Assembly (NCBI GenBank): GCA_900756875.1
Contig: CAAELW010000231.1
Location: 1-9,568, forward strand
From: Pasteurellaceae bacterium
GTDB lineage: Bacteria; Pseudomonadota; Gammaproteobacteria; Enterobacterales; Pasteurellaceae
Reading direction: 5' to 3'
DNA length: 9,568 bases
Shown piece after piece: positions 1-7,303 of the stretch; the stretch's first letter is position 1; every line of letters starts with the position of its first letter. Made by a program: the position numbers and the translations under genes. The notes beneath the pieces were generated by a model that was given only the letters and a program-made list of their open reading frames with translations, ran no database searches and was not told the origin of the DNA.

Positions 1-189
1 AATTTAGCTCAAGATCTAATCGCCGTGGTACAAAAATATTTACCAGGTGATTATATTCCAAAAGAAAAACGTAGCAGCAAAGGTACCTATAATTCTGTTT
101 CAATTGATATCGTGGCACAAAACTTTGAGCAAGTAGAAACGCTTTACAAAGAGCTTGCTAAAGTTGAAGGCGTCAAAATGGTTCTCTAA
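1..189 (+). CDS. ybeD: YbeD/DUF493 family protein, 3' end only
   Basis: The first 62 codons of the window are open and end at TAA 187-189; the 5' end lies outside. The translated C-terminus matches the small YbeD (DUF493) family well, with the conserved stretches PGDY, SSKG.Y.SVS and [10 protein letters not shown], and a final MVL like the E. coli protein of 87 residues. About 25-30 N-terminal residues are therefore missing. YbeD has an ACT-like alpha/beta fold and no firmly established function. It is habitually found directly upstream of lipB in Gammaproteobacteria, as here, where its stop is one base from the lipB start. Identity is confident from motif and position; the biological role is unknown. 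Confidence 0.9.
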   Translation, partial: NLAQDLIAVVQKYLPGDYIPKEKRSSKGTYNSVSIDIVAQNFEQVETLYKELAKVEGVKMVL

Positions 190-190
190 G

Positions 191-832
191 ATGAACAATA
201 CTGATTTAATTGTCCGTCAATTAGGATTACAAGATTATCAGGAAATCTGGCATAAAATGCAGGAATTCACGGATAATCGAAATGCAGAAACCACCGATGA
301 AATTTGGTTAATTGAACATCATCCTGTTTTCACACAAGGCCAAGCCGGCAAACCTGAGCACTTATTACAAAGTAGTAATATACCTGTTGTTCAATCCGAT
401 CGCGGTGGTCAAATTACTTATCATGGCCCAGGTCAGCAGGTGATGTATGTGCTCATTGATATCAAACGTCATGAACATTTAAATGTCCGTCAATTAGTGA
501 CCGCACTTGAACAATCTGTCGTGAAAACCCTTGCAGACTATAGCATTGAAGGTTACCCCAAACCTGATGCACCAGGCGTGTATATTGATGGCAAAAAAAT
601 CTGTTCATTAGGTTTACGTATCCGTAAAGGCTGCTCTTTCCACGGTTTGGCATTTAATATCAATATGGATCTCAATCCTTTCCATTATATTAATCCTTGT
701 GGTTATGCTGGGCTTGAAATGTGTCAGCTTGCTGACTTTATTGGTAAAGAAGAGGCGACACTTGACAAGGTTTCCCCAAAATTAATTAAACACTTTGCCG
801 AACTTTTGGGCTATAATGTTACAAATTTATAA
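191..832 (+). CDS. lipB: Octanoyl-[acyl-carrier-protein]:protein N-octanoyltransferase LipB
   Basis: LipB moves octanoate from acyl carrier protein to a lysine of lipoyl domains (pyruvate and 2-oxoglutarate dehydrogenases, GcvH), the first step of lipoate synthesis in the cytoplasm. The 213-residue product has the same length as E. coli LipB and aligns with it throughout. Visible signatures are DEIWL.EH.PVFT.GQAG (36-53), SDRGGQ.TYHGPGQ (69-82), the GKKICSLG loop with the expected catalytic Lys136, and NPCGYAG with the expected acyl-carrying Cys170. ATG 191 is chosen because it aligns with the family start; an upstream in-frame TTG at 155 lies inside ybeD. No good Shine-Dalgarno is visible (GAAGG at 166-170 is too far), so translation is probably coupled to ybeD, whose stop is at 187-189. 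A perfect uptake sequence is embedded at 500-508. Confidence 0.97.
   Translation: MNNTDLIVRQLGLQDYQEIWHKMQEFTDNRNAETTDEIWLIEHHPVFTQGQAGKPEHLLQSSNIPVVQSDRGGQITYHGPGQQVMYVLIDIKRHEHLNVRQLVTALEQSVVKTLADYSIEGYPKPDAPGVYIDGKKICSLGLRIRKGCSFHGLAFNINMDLNPFHYINPCGYAGLEMCQLADFIGKEEATLDKVSPKLIKHFAELLGYNVTNL
500..508 (-). repeat. DNA uptake sequence core (Hin-type USS) inside lipB
   Basis: ACCGCACTT on the plus strand is a perfect 9-bp USS core in minus orientation. In this reading frame it spells part of V-T-A-L in a helical part of LipB, a typical tolerated peptide for coding-region uptake sequences. Confidence 0.9.
812..817 (+). promoter_or_regulatory. Possible -10 element for lipA inside the lipB 3' end
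   Basis: A perfect TATAAT lies just before the lipB stop codon. No convincing -35 is seen at 16-18 bp upstream (the region reads about AAACAC/ACACTT), and there is no TG extension. If it is active, the transcript would start near 824 and carry a leader of about 70 nt containing the hairpin at 855-879 before lipA. The call is weak because TATAAT occurs by chance in AT-rich DNA. Confidence 0.3.
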
Positions 833-854
833 CATTCACTTTTATCACTCATTT

Positions 855-879
855 AAAAATGCCTGAATCAGGCATTTTT
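855..879 (+). terminator. Intrinsic terminator or attenuator hairpin between lipB and lipA
   Basis: AAAAATGCCTGA (855-866) and TCAGGCATTTTT (868-879) are perfect inverted repeats. Physically this is likely a 10-bp stem with a 5-nt loop. It is followed by C and TTT, giving the run TTTTTCTTT, so it has the form of a rho-independent terminator in the plus direction, and the A-tract on the other side makes it potentially bidirectional. It ends only 15 nt before the lipA start codon, with the lipA ribosome site directly after the T-run. It could end ybeD-lipB transcripts, or attenuate read-through into lipA. Confidence 0.8.
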
Positions 880-894
880 CTTTAGGAAAGAACA

Positions 895-1857
895 ATGTCA
901 ACGCCTTTTAAAATGGAACGCGGAGTGAAATACCGCGATGCTGCCAAAACATCGATCATCCCCGTTAAAAACATCGATCCTAATCAAGAATTATTGAAAA
1001 AGCCGGAATGGATGAAAATCAAATTACCATCTAGCTCATTAAAGATCGAAACGATTAAAAACGGGATGCGTCGTCATGGTCTTCATTCTGTATGCGAAGA
1101 AGCGTCTTGCCCAAATTTACACGAGTGCTTTAACCATGGTACGGCAACCTTTATGATTTTAGGGGCAATTTGTACTCGTCGTTGCCCTTTCTGTGATGTT
1201 GCACATGGTAAACCCTTACCACCTGATCCAGATGAACCACGTAAATTAGCTGAAACTATCCAAGATATGAAGTTGAAATATGTGGTAATTACCTCTGTTG
1301 ACCGCGATGATTTACCTGATCGTGGTGCGGGTCATTTTGCTGAATGTGTAAAAGAAGTGCGTGCATTAAACCCTGGCATTAAAATTGAGATTTTAGTGCC
1401 GGATTTCCGTGGGCGTATTACTCAAGCCTTAGAAAAATTAAAAGACAATCCACCGGATGTGTTCAACCATAACTTGGAAAATGTGCCGCGTTTGTATAAA
1501 GAAATTCGTCCAGGTGCCGATTATCAATGGTCTTTAAAATTACTTCATGATTTCAAAGAAATGTTCCCAAACATTCCAACTAAATCCGGCTTAATGGTTG
1601 GATTAGGTGAAACTAATGAAGAAATTCTTCAAGTGATGGAAGACTTACGTGCAAATGGCGTCACCATGCTTACACTGGGTCAATACCTTCAACCAAGTCG
1701 CCATCACTTACCGGTTGCGCGCTATGTACCACCAGCCGAATTTGATGAGTTCCGTGATAAAGCCAACGCAATGGGCTTTGAACACGCAGCTTGTGGTCCA
1801 TTTGTTCGCTCTTCCTACCATGCTGATTTGCAAGCAAGTGGTGGATTAGTGAAGTAA
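895..1857 (+). CDS. lipA: Lipoyl synthase LipA (radical SAM)
   Basis: LipA inserts two sulfur atoms into protein-bound octanoate at C6 and C8, completing lipoate made on LipB products. The 320-residue protein is one residue shorter than E. coli LipA. It carries both iron-sulfur motifs: the auxiliary cluster cysteines C67, C72 and C78 (C.x4.C.x5.C) and the radical-SAM motif CTRRCPFC with C93, C97 and C100. The C-terminal RSSYHAD includes Ser307, corresponding to the serine that ligates the auxiliary cluster in characterised LipA. The lipoyl-synthase stretches [18 protein letters not shown] and KSG.MVGLGE are also present. The start at 895 follows AGGAAAG (884-890) at normal spacing. The gene follows lipB but is separated from it by a hairpin at 855-879, and ends before an uptake-sequence hairpin at 1871-1912. 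Confidence 0.98.
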   Translation: MSTPFKMERGVKYRDAAKTSIIPVKNIDPNQELLKKPEWMKIKLPSSSLKIETIKNGMRRHGLHSVCEEASCPNLHECFNHGTATFMILGAICTRRCPFCDVAHGKPLPPDPDEPRKLAETIQDMKLKYVVITSVDRDDLPDRGAGHFAECVKEVRALNPGIKIEILVPDFRGRITQALEKLKDNPPDVFNHNLENVPRLYKEIRPGADYQWSLKLLHDFKEMFPNIPTKSGLMVGLGETNEEILQVMEDLRANGVTMLTLGQYLQPSRHHLPVARYVPPAEFDEFRDKANAMGFEHAACGPFVRSSYHADLQASGGLVK

Positions 1858-1870
1858 TCAAAAACAGCTA

Positions 1871-1912
1871 AAAAAATGACCGCACTTTGAATCTAAAGTG
1901 CGGTCATTTTTT
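1871..1912. terminator. Bidirectional terminator built from two inverted uptake sequences
   Basis: AAAAAATGACCGCACTTT (1871-1888) and its exact reverse complement (1895-1912) form an 18-bp perfect stem with a 6-nt loop (GAATCT). The A-tract on one side and T-tract on the other allow termination in both directions. It lies between the convergent ends of lipA (stop at 1857) and the minus-strand DUF945 gene (stop at 1928), where a shared terminator is expected. Confidence 0.92.
1879..1904. repeat. Inverted pair of DNA uptake sequences
   Basis: Perfect USS cores lie at 1879-1887 (minus, ACCGCACTT) and 1896-1904 (plus, AAGTGCGGT), forming the stem of the terminator described at 1871-1912. Paired opposite cores acting as terminators are a known habit of Haemophilus genomes. 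Confidence 0.93.
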
Positions 1913-1927
1913 ATGTTATCCTTTCAG

Positions 1928-3952
1928 TTAGTCAGTTGCTGCCGGCTTCTCTTCTTCGCCCTCATCAGTCTCCATCATGCTTTCTTGACGAAGATCTTCA
2001 AGCGTACGACCATTAATTAAGTAGCCATTTTCTGTTTTTTCCACTCTAGAAACGTAATTATCACCTTCTTCCACAAATTCTCGGTGAAGTTTTCCATCAT
2101 GTTTCACAAAGCTACTTAAATATTGCCAAAAGTATGAATTTTCCTTAATGGCTAAGGCTTTTTCATTTTGATCATCAAACAACATTTTACTTAATGTCAG
2201 ATTAAATGTGCCTTCAATATTATCTGGAATCATGTCTGATGACTCATCTTCTGGCACTTGAGGCACAATACCACTCACTTCCAATTTAACAGGATAAGCA
2301 TTAGTCTCCGGATAAGTATTTAGATTCAAATTCAACGTTGCATTATCAACGATTAAATCAAGCTCTTTCCAAGAGTTTTTGATATATTTATCGAATGTGG
2401 CTGATGTTAAATGCGTGCTACATAAAGCCCCATAAAATGGTGCTGAGCAAAATCTTGCTGATAAATGCGCTTTGCTGTGATTAATTTTAAATGGTGCATC
2501 AACCGCTAGTTTTTCAAATTGAAAGCCTGCACTTGGATAACTAGCTTTATTCGCAGACAATGTGATATGTTCATTATATTGATCATTGTCTAACGTTTCC
2601 GTCTTATCACTGGCTGATACGTCATCAAGCACTAAATCAGCCATATTAAATGATTTTAATGCTGCCTCAATATTGGTTTTACCACTAAACTCTTTCACCC
2701 ATTTATCTTTGGCACTCAAGAAATCTTTATTATCTTTTGCCGGAGCCTCTTTCTCTGCAAACGCATCTAATAAAAATGGTACAAACGCTAATTCGTTTGC
2801 CACATTGTAATCTTCTAACTGAATATTAACTTTACCGCCTTTAGCTTCCCATTTACGCTCTTCATCGGCAGGCGTTTGCTTCACACTTTCAACATTCAGT
2901 TTAAAATCCACATTAGCTTTAGTTAAATCCGTATTCGCCAACTTAAGCTCAAGGCCAGCATTTTGTAAGTTAAAGTAAGGTTGATTATTTTTAGGCACAT
3001 TGACAGAAAGCACGGATAACGAACCATCAAAACGATCGTTTTGTGTAAAAATTTTCGTTAACAAATTGACGCCGTCTTTAATGTCTAGGGAGCCATCACT
3101 TAATTTTTTAAATTCATGATGAAAATTGATAGAACTTGGTACACCGTTTTGCTTAACTAATAAATTTAAACCACCTGCTGTTGCTTGACTTTCTTCTGTT
3201 GTGCGGCTTTTATTGGCTACTCGCAAAATATCACTACTGAATTTTGTGCTCAAATCACGTTTATCTGCCTCGCCTGGTTTTACATCAAAATGGTAAGTGG
3301 CATTTTTAAGATAAATATGTGTATTTTCACCATTTAACAACGCTAATTCGGCATTTTTCGCGGTTAATTCTATACTTGATAGGTCATATTGATTTGCACC
3401 GACAGGTACAAGACGAGCTTCACCTTCAATTTTTTCCAGTTTAGTGTCTTTATCGTAATTAAAACTACTTAAGGTAGTTTTCAGTTCAACTTCTTTATTT
3501 TTTAAGAAATGGAGACCAATAGAAAGATTTTGGGACTTATTCGCAAAATCACGGAATTCCGTCAGAATATCAGACTGTAAATAATCCCCTACTGGCGAAA
3601 ATTTACTATTAATCGTGTTTTTATCAATCGTGATATTTAATGTTTTATTTAATTGGCGAATTAATTGATCAGATAACTGAGACTCCGCTGTAATGAAGAA
3701 AGGCAGCGCAGTGAGCTTAGTTGAAATCACATTTGTGCTTTTCGCATCGCTATCTTTTACACTAAAGATCAACTCTCGAATAAAAAAGTTTTTCGCGGTT
3801 TGCGTCACATTCAATGTTGCTTGATTATCCAAAGAGTAAGGGAAATTTTTTAATACCTGATCGATTTTGTGATTGGTATAAAATTGTGCGCCGATCCCAA
3901 GTGCCACTGCGATAGCCGAAATCGTCAATGCTATTGTTCTTTTCTTGCTCAT
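1928..3952 (-). CDS. YdgA/DUF945-family membrane-anchored protein, function unknown
   Basis: The 674-residue product begins MSKK, followed by one hydrophobic segment (about 6-25), so it is probably an inner-membrane-anchored protein with a large periplasmic part, or one with an uncleaved signal. The body is rich in Asn, Lys, Leu, Thr and Ser in alternating polar/hydrophobic strands. It has only two cysteines, C502 and C511, close enough for a disulfide. The C-terminal stretch at about 632-654 (ENGYLINGRTLEDL) resembles the end of E. coli YdgA (NGQITLNG followed by LEDF), the basis for the DUF945 call. At 674 residues it is clearly longer than E. coli YdgA, about 500. A very acidic tail (about 661-668) closes it. 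The start has GGGGA 4-5 nt upstream. It follows adk on the same strand, but a terminator lies between them, suggesting its own promoter. Family assignment is fairly likely; the role is unknown. Confidence 0.75.
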   Translation of the reverse strand: MSKKRTIALTISAIAVALGIGAQFYTNHKIDQVLKNFPYSLDNQATLNVTQTAKNFFIRELIFSVKDSDAKSTNVISTKLTALPFFITAESQLSDQLIRQLNKTLNITIDKNTINSKFSPVGDYLQSDILTEFRDFANKSQNLSIGLHFLKNKEVELKTTLSSFNYDKDTKLEKIEGEARLVPVGANQYDLSSIELTAKNAELALLNGENTHIYLKNATYHFDVKPGEADKRDLSTKFSSDILRVANKSRTTEESQATAGGLNLLVKQNGVPSSINFHHEFKKLSDGSLDIKDGVNLLTKIFTQNDRFDGSLSVLSVNVPKNNQPYFNLQNAGLELKLANTDLTKANVDFKLNVESVKQTPADEERKWEAKGGKVNIQLEDYNVANELAFVPFLLDAFAEKEAPAKDNKDFLSAKDKWVKEFSGKTNIEAALKSFNMADLVLDDVSASDKTETLDNDQYNEHITLSANKASYPSAGFQFEKLAVDAPFKINHSKAHLSARFCSAPFYGALCSTHLTSATFDKYIKNSWKELDLIVDNATLNLNLNTYPETNAYPVKLEVSGIVPQVPEDESSDMIPDNIEGTFNLTLSKMLFDDQNEKALAIKENSYFWQYLSSFVKHDGKLHREFVEEGDNYVSRVEKTENGYLINGRTLEDLRQESMMETDEGEEEKPAATD

Positions 3953-3964
3953 AATGTCCCCAAA

Positions 3965-3988
3965 TACGATCTCAATTTACGATCTCAA
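3965..3988 (-). repeat. Tandem 11-bp direct repeat upstream of the DUF945 gene
   Basis: TACGATCTCAA occurs at 3965-3975 and again at 3978-3988, spaced 13 bp start to start; on the minus strand it reads TTGAGATCGTA twice. It lies 13-36 bp before the DUF945 start codon, between that gene and the adk terminator. It could be a tandem regulator site or part of the promoter (TTGAGA resembles a -35), or a short duplication. No good -10 is seen at the right spacing. Confidence 0.6.
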
Positions 3989-3999
3989 AATCCTTTTGA

Positions 4000-4040
4000 A
4001 AAATTAACCGCACTTTTCTCTTCAAAGTGCGGTCAGTTTT
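4000..4040 (-). terminator. adk terminator built from two inverted uptake sequences
   Basis: ACCGCACTTT (4007-4016) pairs with AAAGTGCGGT (4024-4033) around a 7-nt loop. The stem can extend past one mismatch through A/T pairs to 4000 and 4040. On the minus strand the hairpin is followed by a run of five T (4003-3999). It stands just after the adk stop codon (4050) and ahead of the DUF945 gene, so it should end adk transcripts. Confidence 0.85.
4007..4033. repeat. Inverted pair of DNA uptake sequences
   Basis: Perfect USS cores at 4007-4015 (minus) and 4025-4033 (plus) form the stem of the adk terminator. This is the second such pair in the window. Confidence 0.93.
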
Positions 4041-4049
4041 CAATCTTTT

Positions 4050-4753
<704 letters not shown>

Positions 4754-4774
4754 ATGATTTTGCCGTTAATTTTG

Positions 4775-4783
4775 ACCGCACTT
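4775..4783 (-). repeat. DNA uptake sequence core between ampG and adk
   Basis: A perfect ACCGCACTT on the plus strand lies 10 bp beyond the ampG stop codon. It is unpaired: no opposite copy lies nearby, so it does not form the terminator-type hairpin seen elsewhere in this window. Confidence 0.9.
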
Positions 4784-4792
4784 TATTTTATT

Positions 4793-6067
4793 TTAAGCTT
4801 TTTCATTTCCTTTTTCATTCCATGGCGCCACCCAGAATAAACAAATCATTCCTGGGATAGCGAGGAATAAACAAATCCAGAAAAAATGATAGTAGCCCAC
4901 TGCTTTGACCAAGTAACCCGATAACATACCAAGTCCTTTACTTGGTAAAGCGGAAAGGCTGGTAAATAAGGCTAATTGAGTGGCTGTATAAAGCGGATTC
5001 GTTTCACGAGCCATAAAGGCGACAAAGGCAGCAGTACCGAGACCGACACCAATATATTCACCCGCAATCACGAAACCTAATTTCCAAAGCTCTGCTGCAC
5101 CGATATGGTCAAAATGTCCAAATGCAGCCAACCAAATAAATCCACCAATAGTAATTAATTGGATAAAACCAAATACCCATAATGCGCGGTTAATGCCTAG
5201 GCGTAACATAATCACGCCACCGACGAGACCGGCAGAGATACTTGCCCAAAGTGAAGTGCTTTTTACCACCAACGCAATATGCTCTTTTTCAAACCCCATG
5301 TCATAGACGAATTTCGTTTGTAACGTAGTAGCAAATGAATCACCAAATTTATACAAGAACAAAAAGAGTAAAAAACCGATGGCTTGAGCAACACCTTTGC
5401 GTTGAAAAAACTCTTTCAGCGGTATCCAAAACACCATATAGAAAGGTTGATCACGATCGACCTGTGCAATCTTTGGTTCTTTTGCTAAAAAGAGCGTCAT
5501 AAATATGCCCGCTAACATACAAAGTGCGGTCAATAAAAAGACGGTTTCCCACGGATAAATCGTCGCTAAATAAAGCGAGAGCCCACCTGGAATTAAACCT
5601 GCAATACGATAAGCATTGATATGGATGGTGTTTCCCAATCCTAATTCATTATCGGTCAAAATTTCACGGCGATAAGCATCAAGCACAATATCTTGTGTCG
5701 CAGATACAAAGGCAATAAATGTCGCAAGTTTAGCCACTGTTCCCAACTGTGCCACAGGATCAAACTGACTAATCGCATAAAGGGAAATCAGCAAAATCAC
5801 TTGAGAAATCAATAACCAACTACCACGACGCCCTAAAAAATGTGGGAAATAGCGATCTAATAACGGCGCCCATAAAAACTTCAAACCATATGGCACCATC
5901 ACCCCTGTCAATGCACCGATTAATTCAACGGAAAGCCCTTTATCTGTCAGCCATACCGGCAACATTTGCGATAACACGAAAAGTGGTAAACCCGAACTAA
6001 ATCCAGTGAAGACACAGATCAGCATTTTTCGGGTAAATATTTGACTAGAAAGGGATTGTTCTGACAT
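4793..6067 (-). CDS. ampG: AmpG-family muropeptide permease (MFS)
   Basis: AmpG imports GlcNAc-1,6-anhydroMurNAc and its peptides across the inner membrane, feeding peptidoglycan recycling. The 424-residue protein is strongly hydrophobic with about 12 possible membrane segments. It matches E. coli AmpG at GFSSGLPL (22-29), KFLWAPLLDRY (63-73) followed by GRR.SWLL (79-86), SATQDIVLDAYR (122-133), YKFGDSFATTL (239-249) and GLGTAAFVA (342-350). E. coli AmpG has about 490 residues, so this form lacks the last two membrane segments; the C-terminus is hydrophilic and ends normally, so it is a short family version rather than a broken gene. ATG 6067 aligns near the family start but has no Shine-Dalgarno: an uptake sequence sits there (6069-6077). 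galE lies upstream on the same strand, 79 bp away. Confidence 0.9.
   Translation of the reverse strand: MSEQSLSSQIFTRKMLICVFTGFSSGLPLFVLSQMLPVWLTDKGLSVELIGALTGVMVPYGLKFLWAPLLDRYFPHFLGRRGSWLLISQVILLISLYAISQFDPVAQLGTVAKLATFIAFVSATQDIVLDAYRREILTDNELGLGNTIHINAYRIAGLIPGGLSLYLATIYPWETVFLLTALCMLAGIFMTLFLAKEPKIAQVDRDQPFYMVFWIPLKEFFQRKGVAQAIGFLLFLFLYKFGDSFATTLQTKFVYDMGFEKEHIALVVKSTSLWASISAGLVGGVIMLRLGINRALWVFGFIQLITIGGFIWLAAFGHFDHIGAAELWKLGFVIAGEYIGVGLGTAAFVAFMARETNPLYTATQLALFTSLSALPSKGLGMLSGYLVKAVGYYHFFWICLFLAIPGMICLFWVAPWNEKGNEKA
5522..5530 (+). repeat. DNA uptake sequence core inside ampG
   Basis: A perfect AAGTGCGGT lies within ampG, read there as Leu-Thr-Ala-Leu-Cys (about residues 179-183) in a membrane segment. 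It is the same peptide type as the copy within lipB. Confidence 0.9.
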
Positions 6068-6068
6068 A

Positions 6069-6077
6069 AAGTGCGGT
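6069..6077 (+). repeat. DNA uptake sequence core abutting the ampG start codon
   Basis: A perfect AAGTGCGGT begins one base from the ampG ATG (6067-6065 on the minus strand), so its complement fills the place where a ribosome binding site would be expected. Confidence 0.9.
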
Positions 6078-6090
6078 TATTTTTGAGCGT

Positions 6091-6096
6091 ATTTTA
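6091..6096 (-). promoter_or_regulatory. Weak -10 candidate upstream of ampG
   Basis: The minus strand reads TAAAAT at 6096-6091, about 24 bp before the ampG start codon. A -35 at normal spacing would fall on the galE terminator stem (CCGCCC) and does not resemble the consensus. It is listed as the only promoter-like signal in this gap; ampG may mainly depend on read-through from galE. Confidence 0.25.
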
Positions 6097-6113
6097 TCTG
6101 ATTGAAATATTAA

Positions 6114-6133
6114 GGGCGGAATGTACTCCGCCC
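6114..6133 (-). terminator. Hairpin after galE, probable weak intrinsic terminator
   Basis: GGGCGGA (6114-6120) and TCCGCCC (6127-6133) form a perfect GC-rich 7-bp stem with a 6-nt loop, 14 bp past the galE stop codon. On the minus strand it is followed by CTTAATATTT, a poor T-run, so termination may be partial and allow some transcription into ampG. Confidence 0.6.
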
Positions 6134-6146
6134 AACAAGAGTGAGA

Positions 6147-7163
6147 TTAATCTCGATATCCTTTCGGATTATTTCTTTGCCAATTCCAAGTGTCTTTCAT
6201 CATTTGCTCAAGACCACGTTCAGCTGTCCAATTTAACTCTTTCGCAGCAAGACTTGGATCGGAATAGCATGTTGCAATATCACCCGGGCGACGTGCGACA
6301 AGACGATACGGGATTTTGATATTGTTCGCTTGCTCAAAGGCTTTCACCATATCAAGCACAGAATAACCGGTACCTGTACCCAAGTTATAAATGTGTAAAC
6401 CCGCGTCATTTTCATGGCGATTTAATGCTTTTAAGTGACCAATCGCTAAATCCACCACATGGATATAATCACGAACACCTGTGCCGTCATGAGTATCATA
6501 ATCGCTACCAAACACCGAAAGTTGTGGTAATTTACCAATGGCAACTTGGCTGATGTAAGGCAATAAATTATTTGGAATACCATTTGGATCTTCACCAATC
6601 AAGCCGCTTGCATGCGCGCCCACTGGGTTGAAATAACGTAAGATTGTCATACTAAATTTCGGTTCAGCTTTTGCTACATCGGTCAGAATTTGTTCCACCA
6701 TGTATTTAGATGTACCGTAAGGGTTGGTTGTACCGCCTACTTTACAGTCTTCTGTAATTGGAATAATTTCCGGATCACCATAAACTGTTGCAGATGAACT
6801 GAATACAAAGTTCCACACGCCTGCTTTTTTCATTTCTTGAATCAAAACAATCGTGCCTGATACGTTATTCATATAGTATTCAGCTGGTTTTTGAACACTT
6901 TCACCCACGGCTTTTAAACCCGCAAAATGGATGACCGATTGAATGCTGTTTTCAGCAAAGATTTTTTGTAATAAAGCACGATCTAAAATATCGCCTTCAT
7001 AAAACTTCACGTCTTTACCGGTAATTTCTTTGACTCGTTCTAAAGATTTTGGGGAGGAATTGCATAAATTATCCAATACCACCACTTCTTTATTTGCATT
7101 TAATAATTCCACTACGGTGTGTGAACCGATATAGCCGGCTCCACCTGTTACTAAAATCGCCAT
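6147..7163 (-). CDS. galE: UDP-glucose 4-epimerase
   Basis: GalE interconverts UDP-glucose and UDP-galactose with tightly bound NAD. It serves galactose catabolism and supplies UDP-galactose for surface lipooligosaccharide in Haemophilus. The 338-residue protein has the same length as E. coli GalE. It shows the NAD-binding GGAGYIG (7-13) at the N-terminus, DNL (31-33), the catalytic Ser124 in FSSSATVYG, and Tyr149 and Lys153 in [11 protein letters not shown], plus RYFNPVGAH (176-184) and RRPGD (291-295). ATG 7163 is chosen because AAGGAG (7175-7170) lies six bases upstream and it matches the family start; an in-frame ATG at 7181 lies before that site. An extended -10 promoter lies upstream, and a hairpin follows the gene. 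Confidence 0.98.
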   Translation of the reverse strand: MAILVTGGAGYIGSHTVVELLNANKEVVVLDNLCNSSPKSLERVKEITGKDVKFYEGDILDRALLQKIFAENSIQSVIHFAGLKAVGESVQKPAEYYMNNVSGTIVLIQEMKKAGVWNFVFSSSATVYGDPEIIPITEDCKVGGTTNPYGTSKYMVEQILTDVAKAEPKFSMTILRYFNPVGAHASGLIGEDPNGIPNNLLPYISQVAIGKLPQLSVFGSDYDTHDGTGVRDYIHVVDLAIGHLKALNRHENDAGLHIYNLGTGTGYSVLDMVKAFEQANNIKIPYRLVARRPGDIATCYSDPSLAAKELNWTAERGLEQMMKDTWNWQRNNPKGYRD

Positions 7164-7192
7164 GGGTTGCTCCTTAATCATTTTGTTCGTGA

Positions 7193-7221
7193 ATTATAAC
7201 ATTGATTTCTACGATACATAA
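7193..7221 (-). promoter_or_regulatory. galE promoter with extended -10
   Basis: The minus strand has TATAAT at 7198-7193 with the TGn extension directly upstream (7201-7199). A poor -35 (TTATGT, 7221-7216) lies at 17 bp. The predicted start is near 7186, about 22 nt before the galE start codon. A CRP-type site centred at 7258.5 would lie at about -72, a position compatible with class I activation. Confidence 0.65.
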
Positions 7222-7238
7222 ATTTATCCCCTTTTTTG

Positions 7239-7247
7239 ACCGCACTT
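7239..7247 (-). repeat. DNA uptake sequence core in the galE divergent region
   Basis: A perfect ACCGCACTT on the plus strand, preceded by a T-rich run, lies three bases from the CRP-type site at 7251-7266. It is unpaired, and no further perfect copy is seen in the remaining 2.3 kb; a one-mismatch copy (ACCGCACTC) lies at about 7391-7399 in the next gene's signal-peptide codons. Confidence 0.9.
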
Positions 7248-7250
7248 TGG

Positions 7251-7266
7251 TGTGATCGTTGTCACA
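7251..7266. promoter_or_regulatory. CRP (cAMP receptor protein) binding site
   Basis: TGTGA (7251-7255), six bases, then TCACA (7262-7266) gives both CRP half-sites perfectly at the correct spacing. The half-site is the standard TGTGA form, not the TGCGA form of Haemophilus competence (CRP-S) promoters. It lies between two divergent promoters: about -72 from the predicted galE start and about -81 from the predicted protease-gene start. Either or both could be activated when cAMP is high. Confidence 0.75.
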
Positions 7267-7303
7267 GAATAAACATTTTTCTATAGGAATTTGATTTGAG
7301 TCA

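Noticed and set aside
155..190. Earlier TTG start for lipB adding 12 residues
   Set aside because: It lies inside ybeD, has no ribosome site, and the extra residues do not belong to the family; ATG 191 aligns with E. coli LipB.
593..599. Run of seven A in lipB as a phase-variation tract
   Set aside because: Too short, and encodes the conserved Lys-Lys of the active-site loop; no longer simple repeats were found in the window.
1349..1357. AAGTGCGTG in lipA as an uptake sequence
   Set aside because: It breaks the GGT end of the core, which is important for uptake; treated as chance.
2586..2810. Plus-strand open frame of 74 codons opposite the DUF945 gene
   Set aside because: Low-complexity Ser/Ala/Asn shadow of the Asp/Lys/Leu-rich coding strand.
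6071..6319. Plus-strand open frame of 82 codons
   Set aside because: Runs through the uptake sequence and galE terminator and is antisense to the galE end; composition is not protein-like.
7164..7181. Upstream ATG for galE (start at 7181)
   Set aside because: It precedes the AAGGAG site; ATG 7163 gives the exact 338-residue family length.
7282..7287. TATAGG as the -10 of the protease gene
   Set aside because: Poor match and it would place the CRP site at about -35, which is unfavourable; the TTGAAG/AATAAT pair fits better, though start mapping could overturn this.
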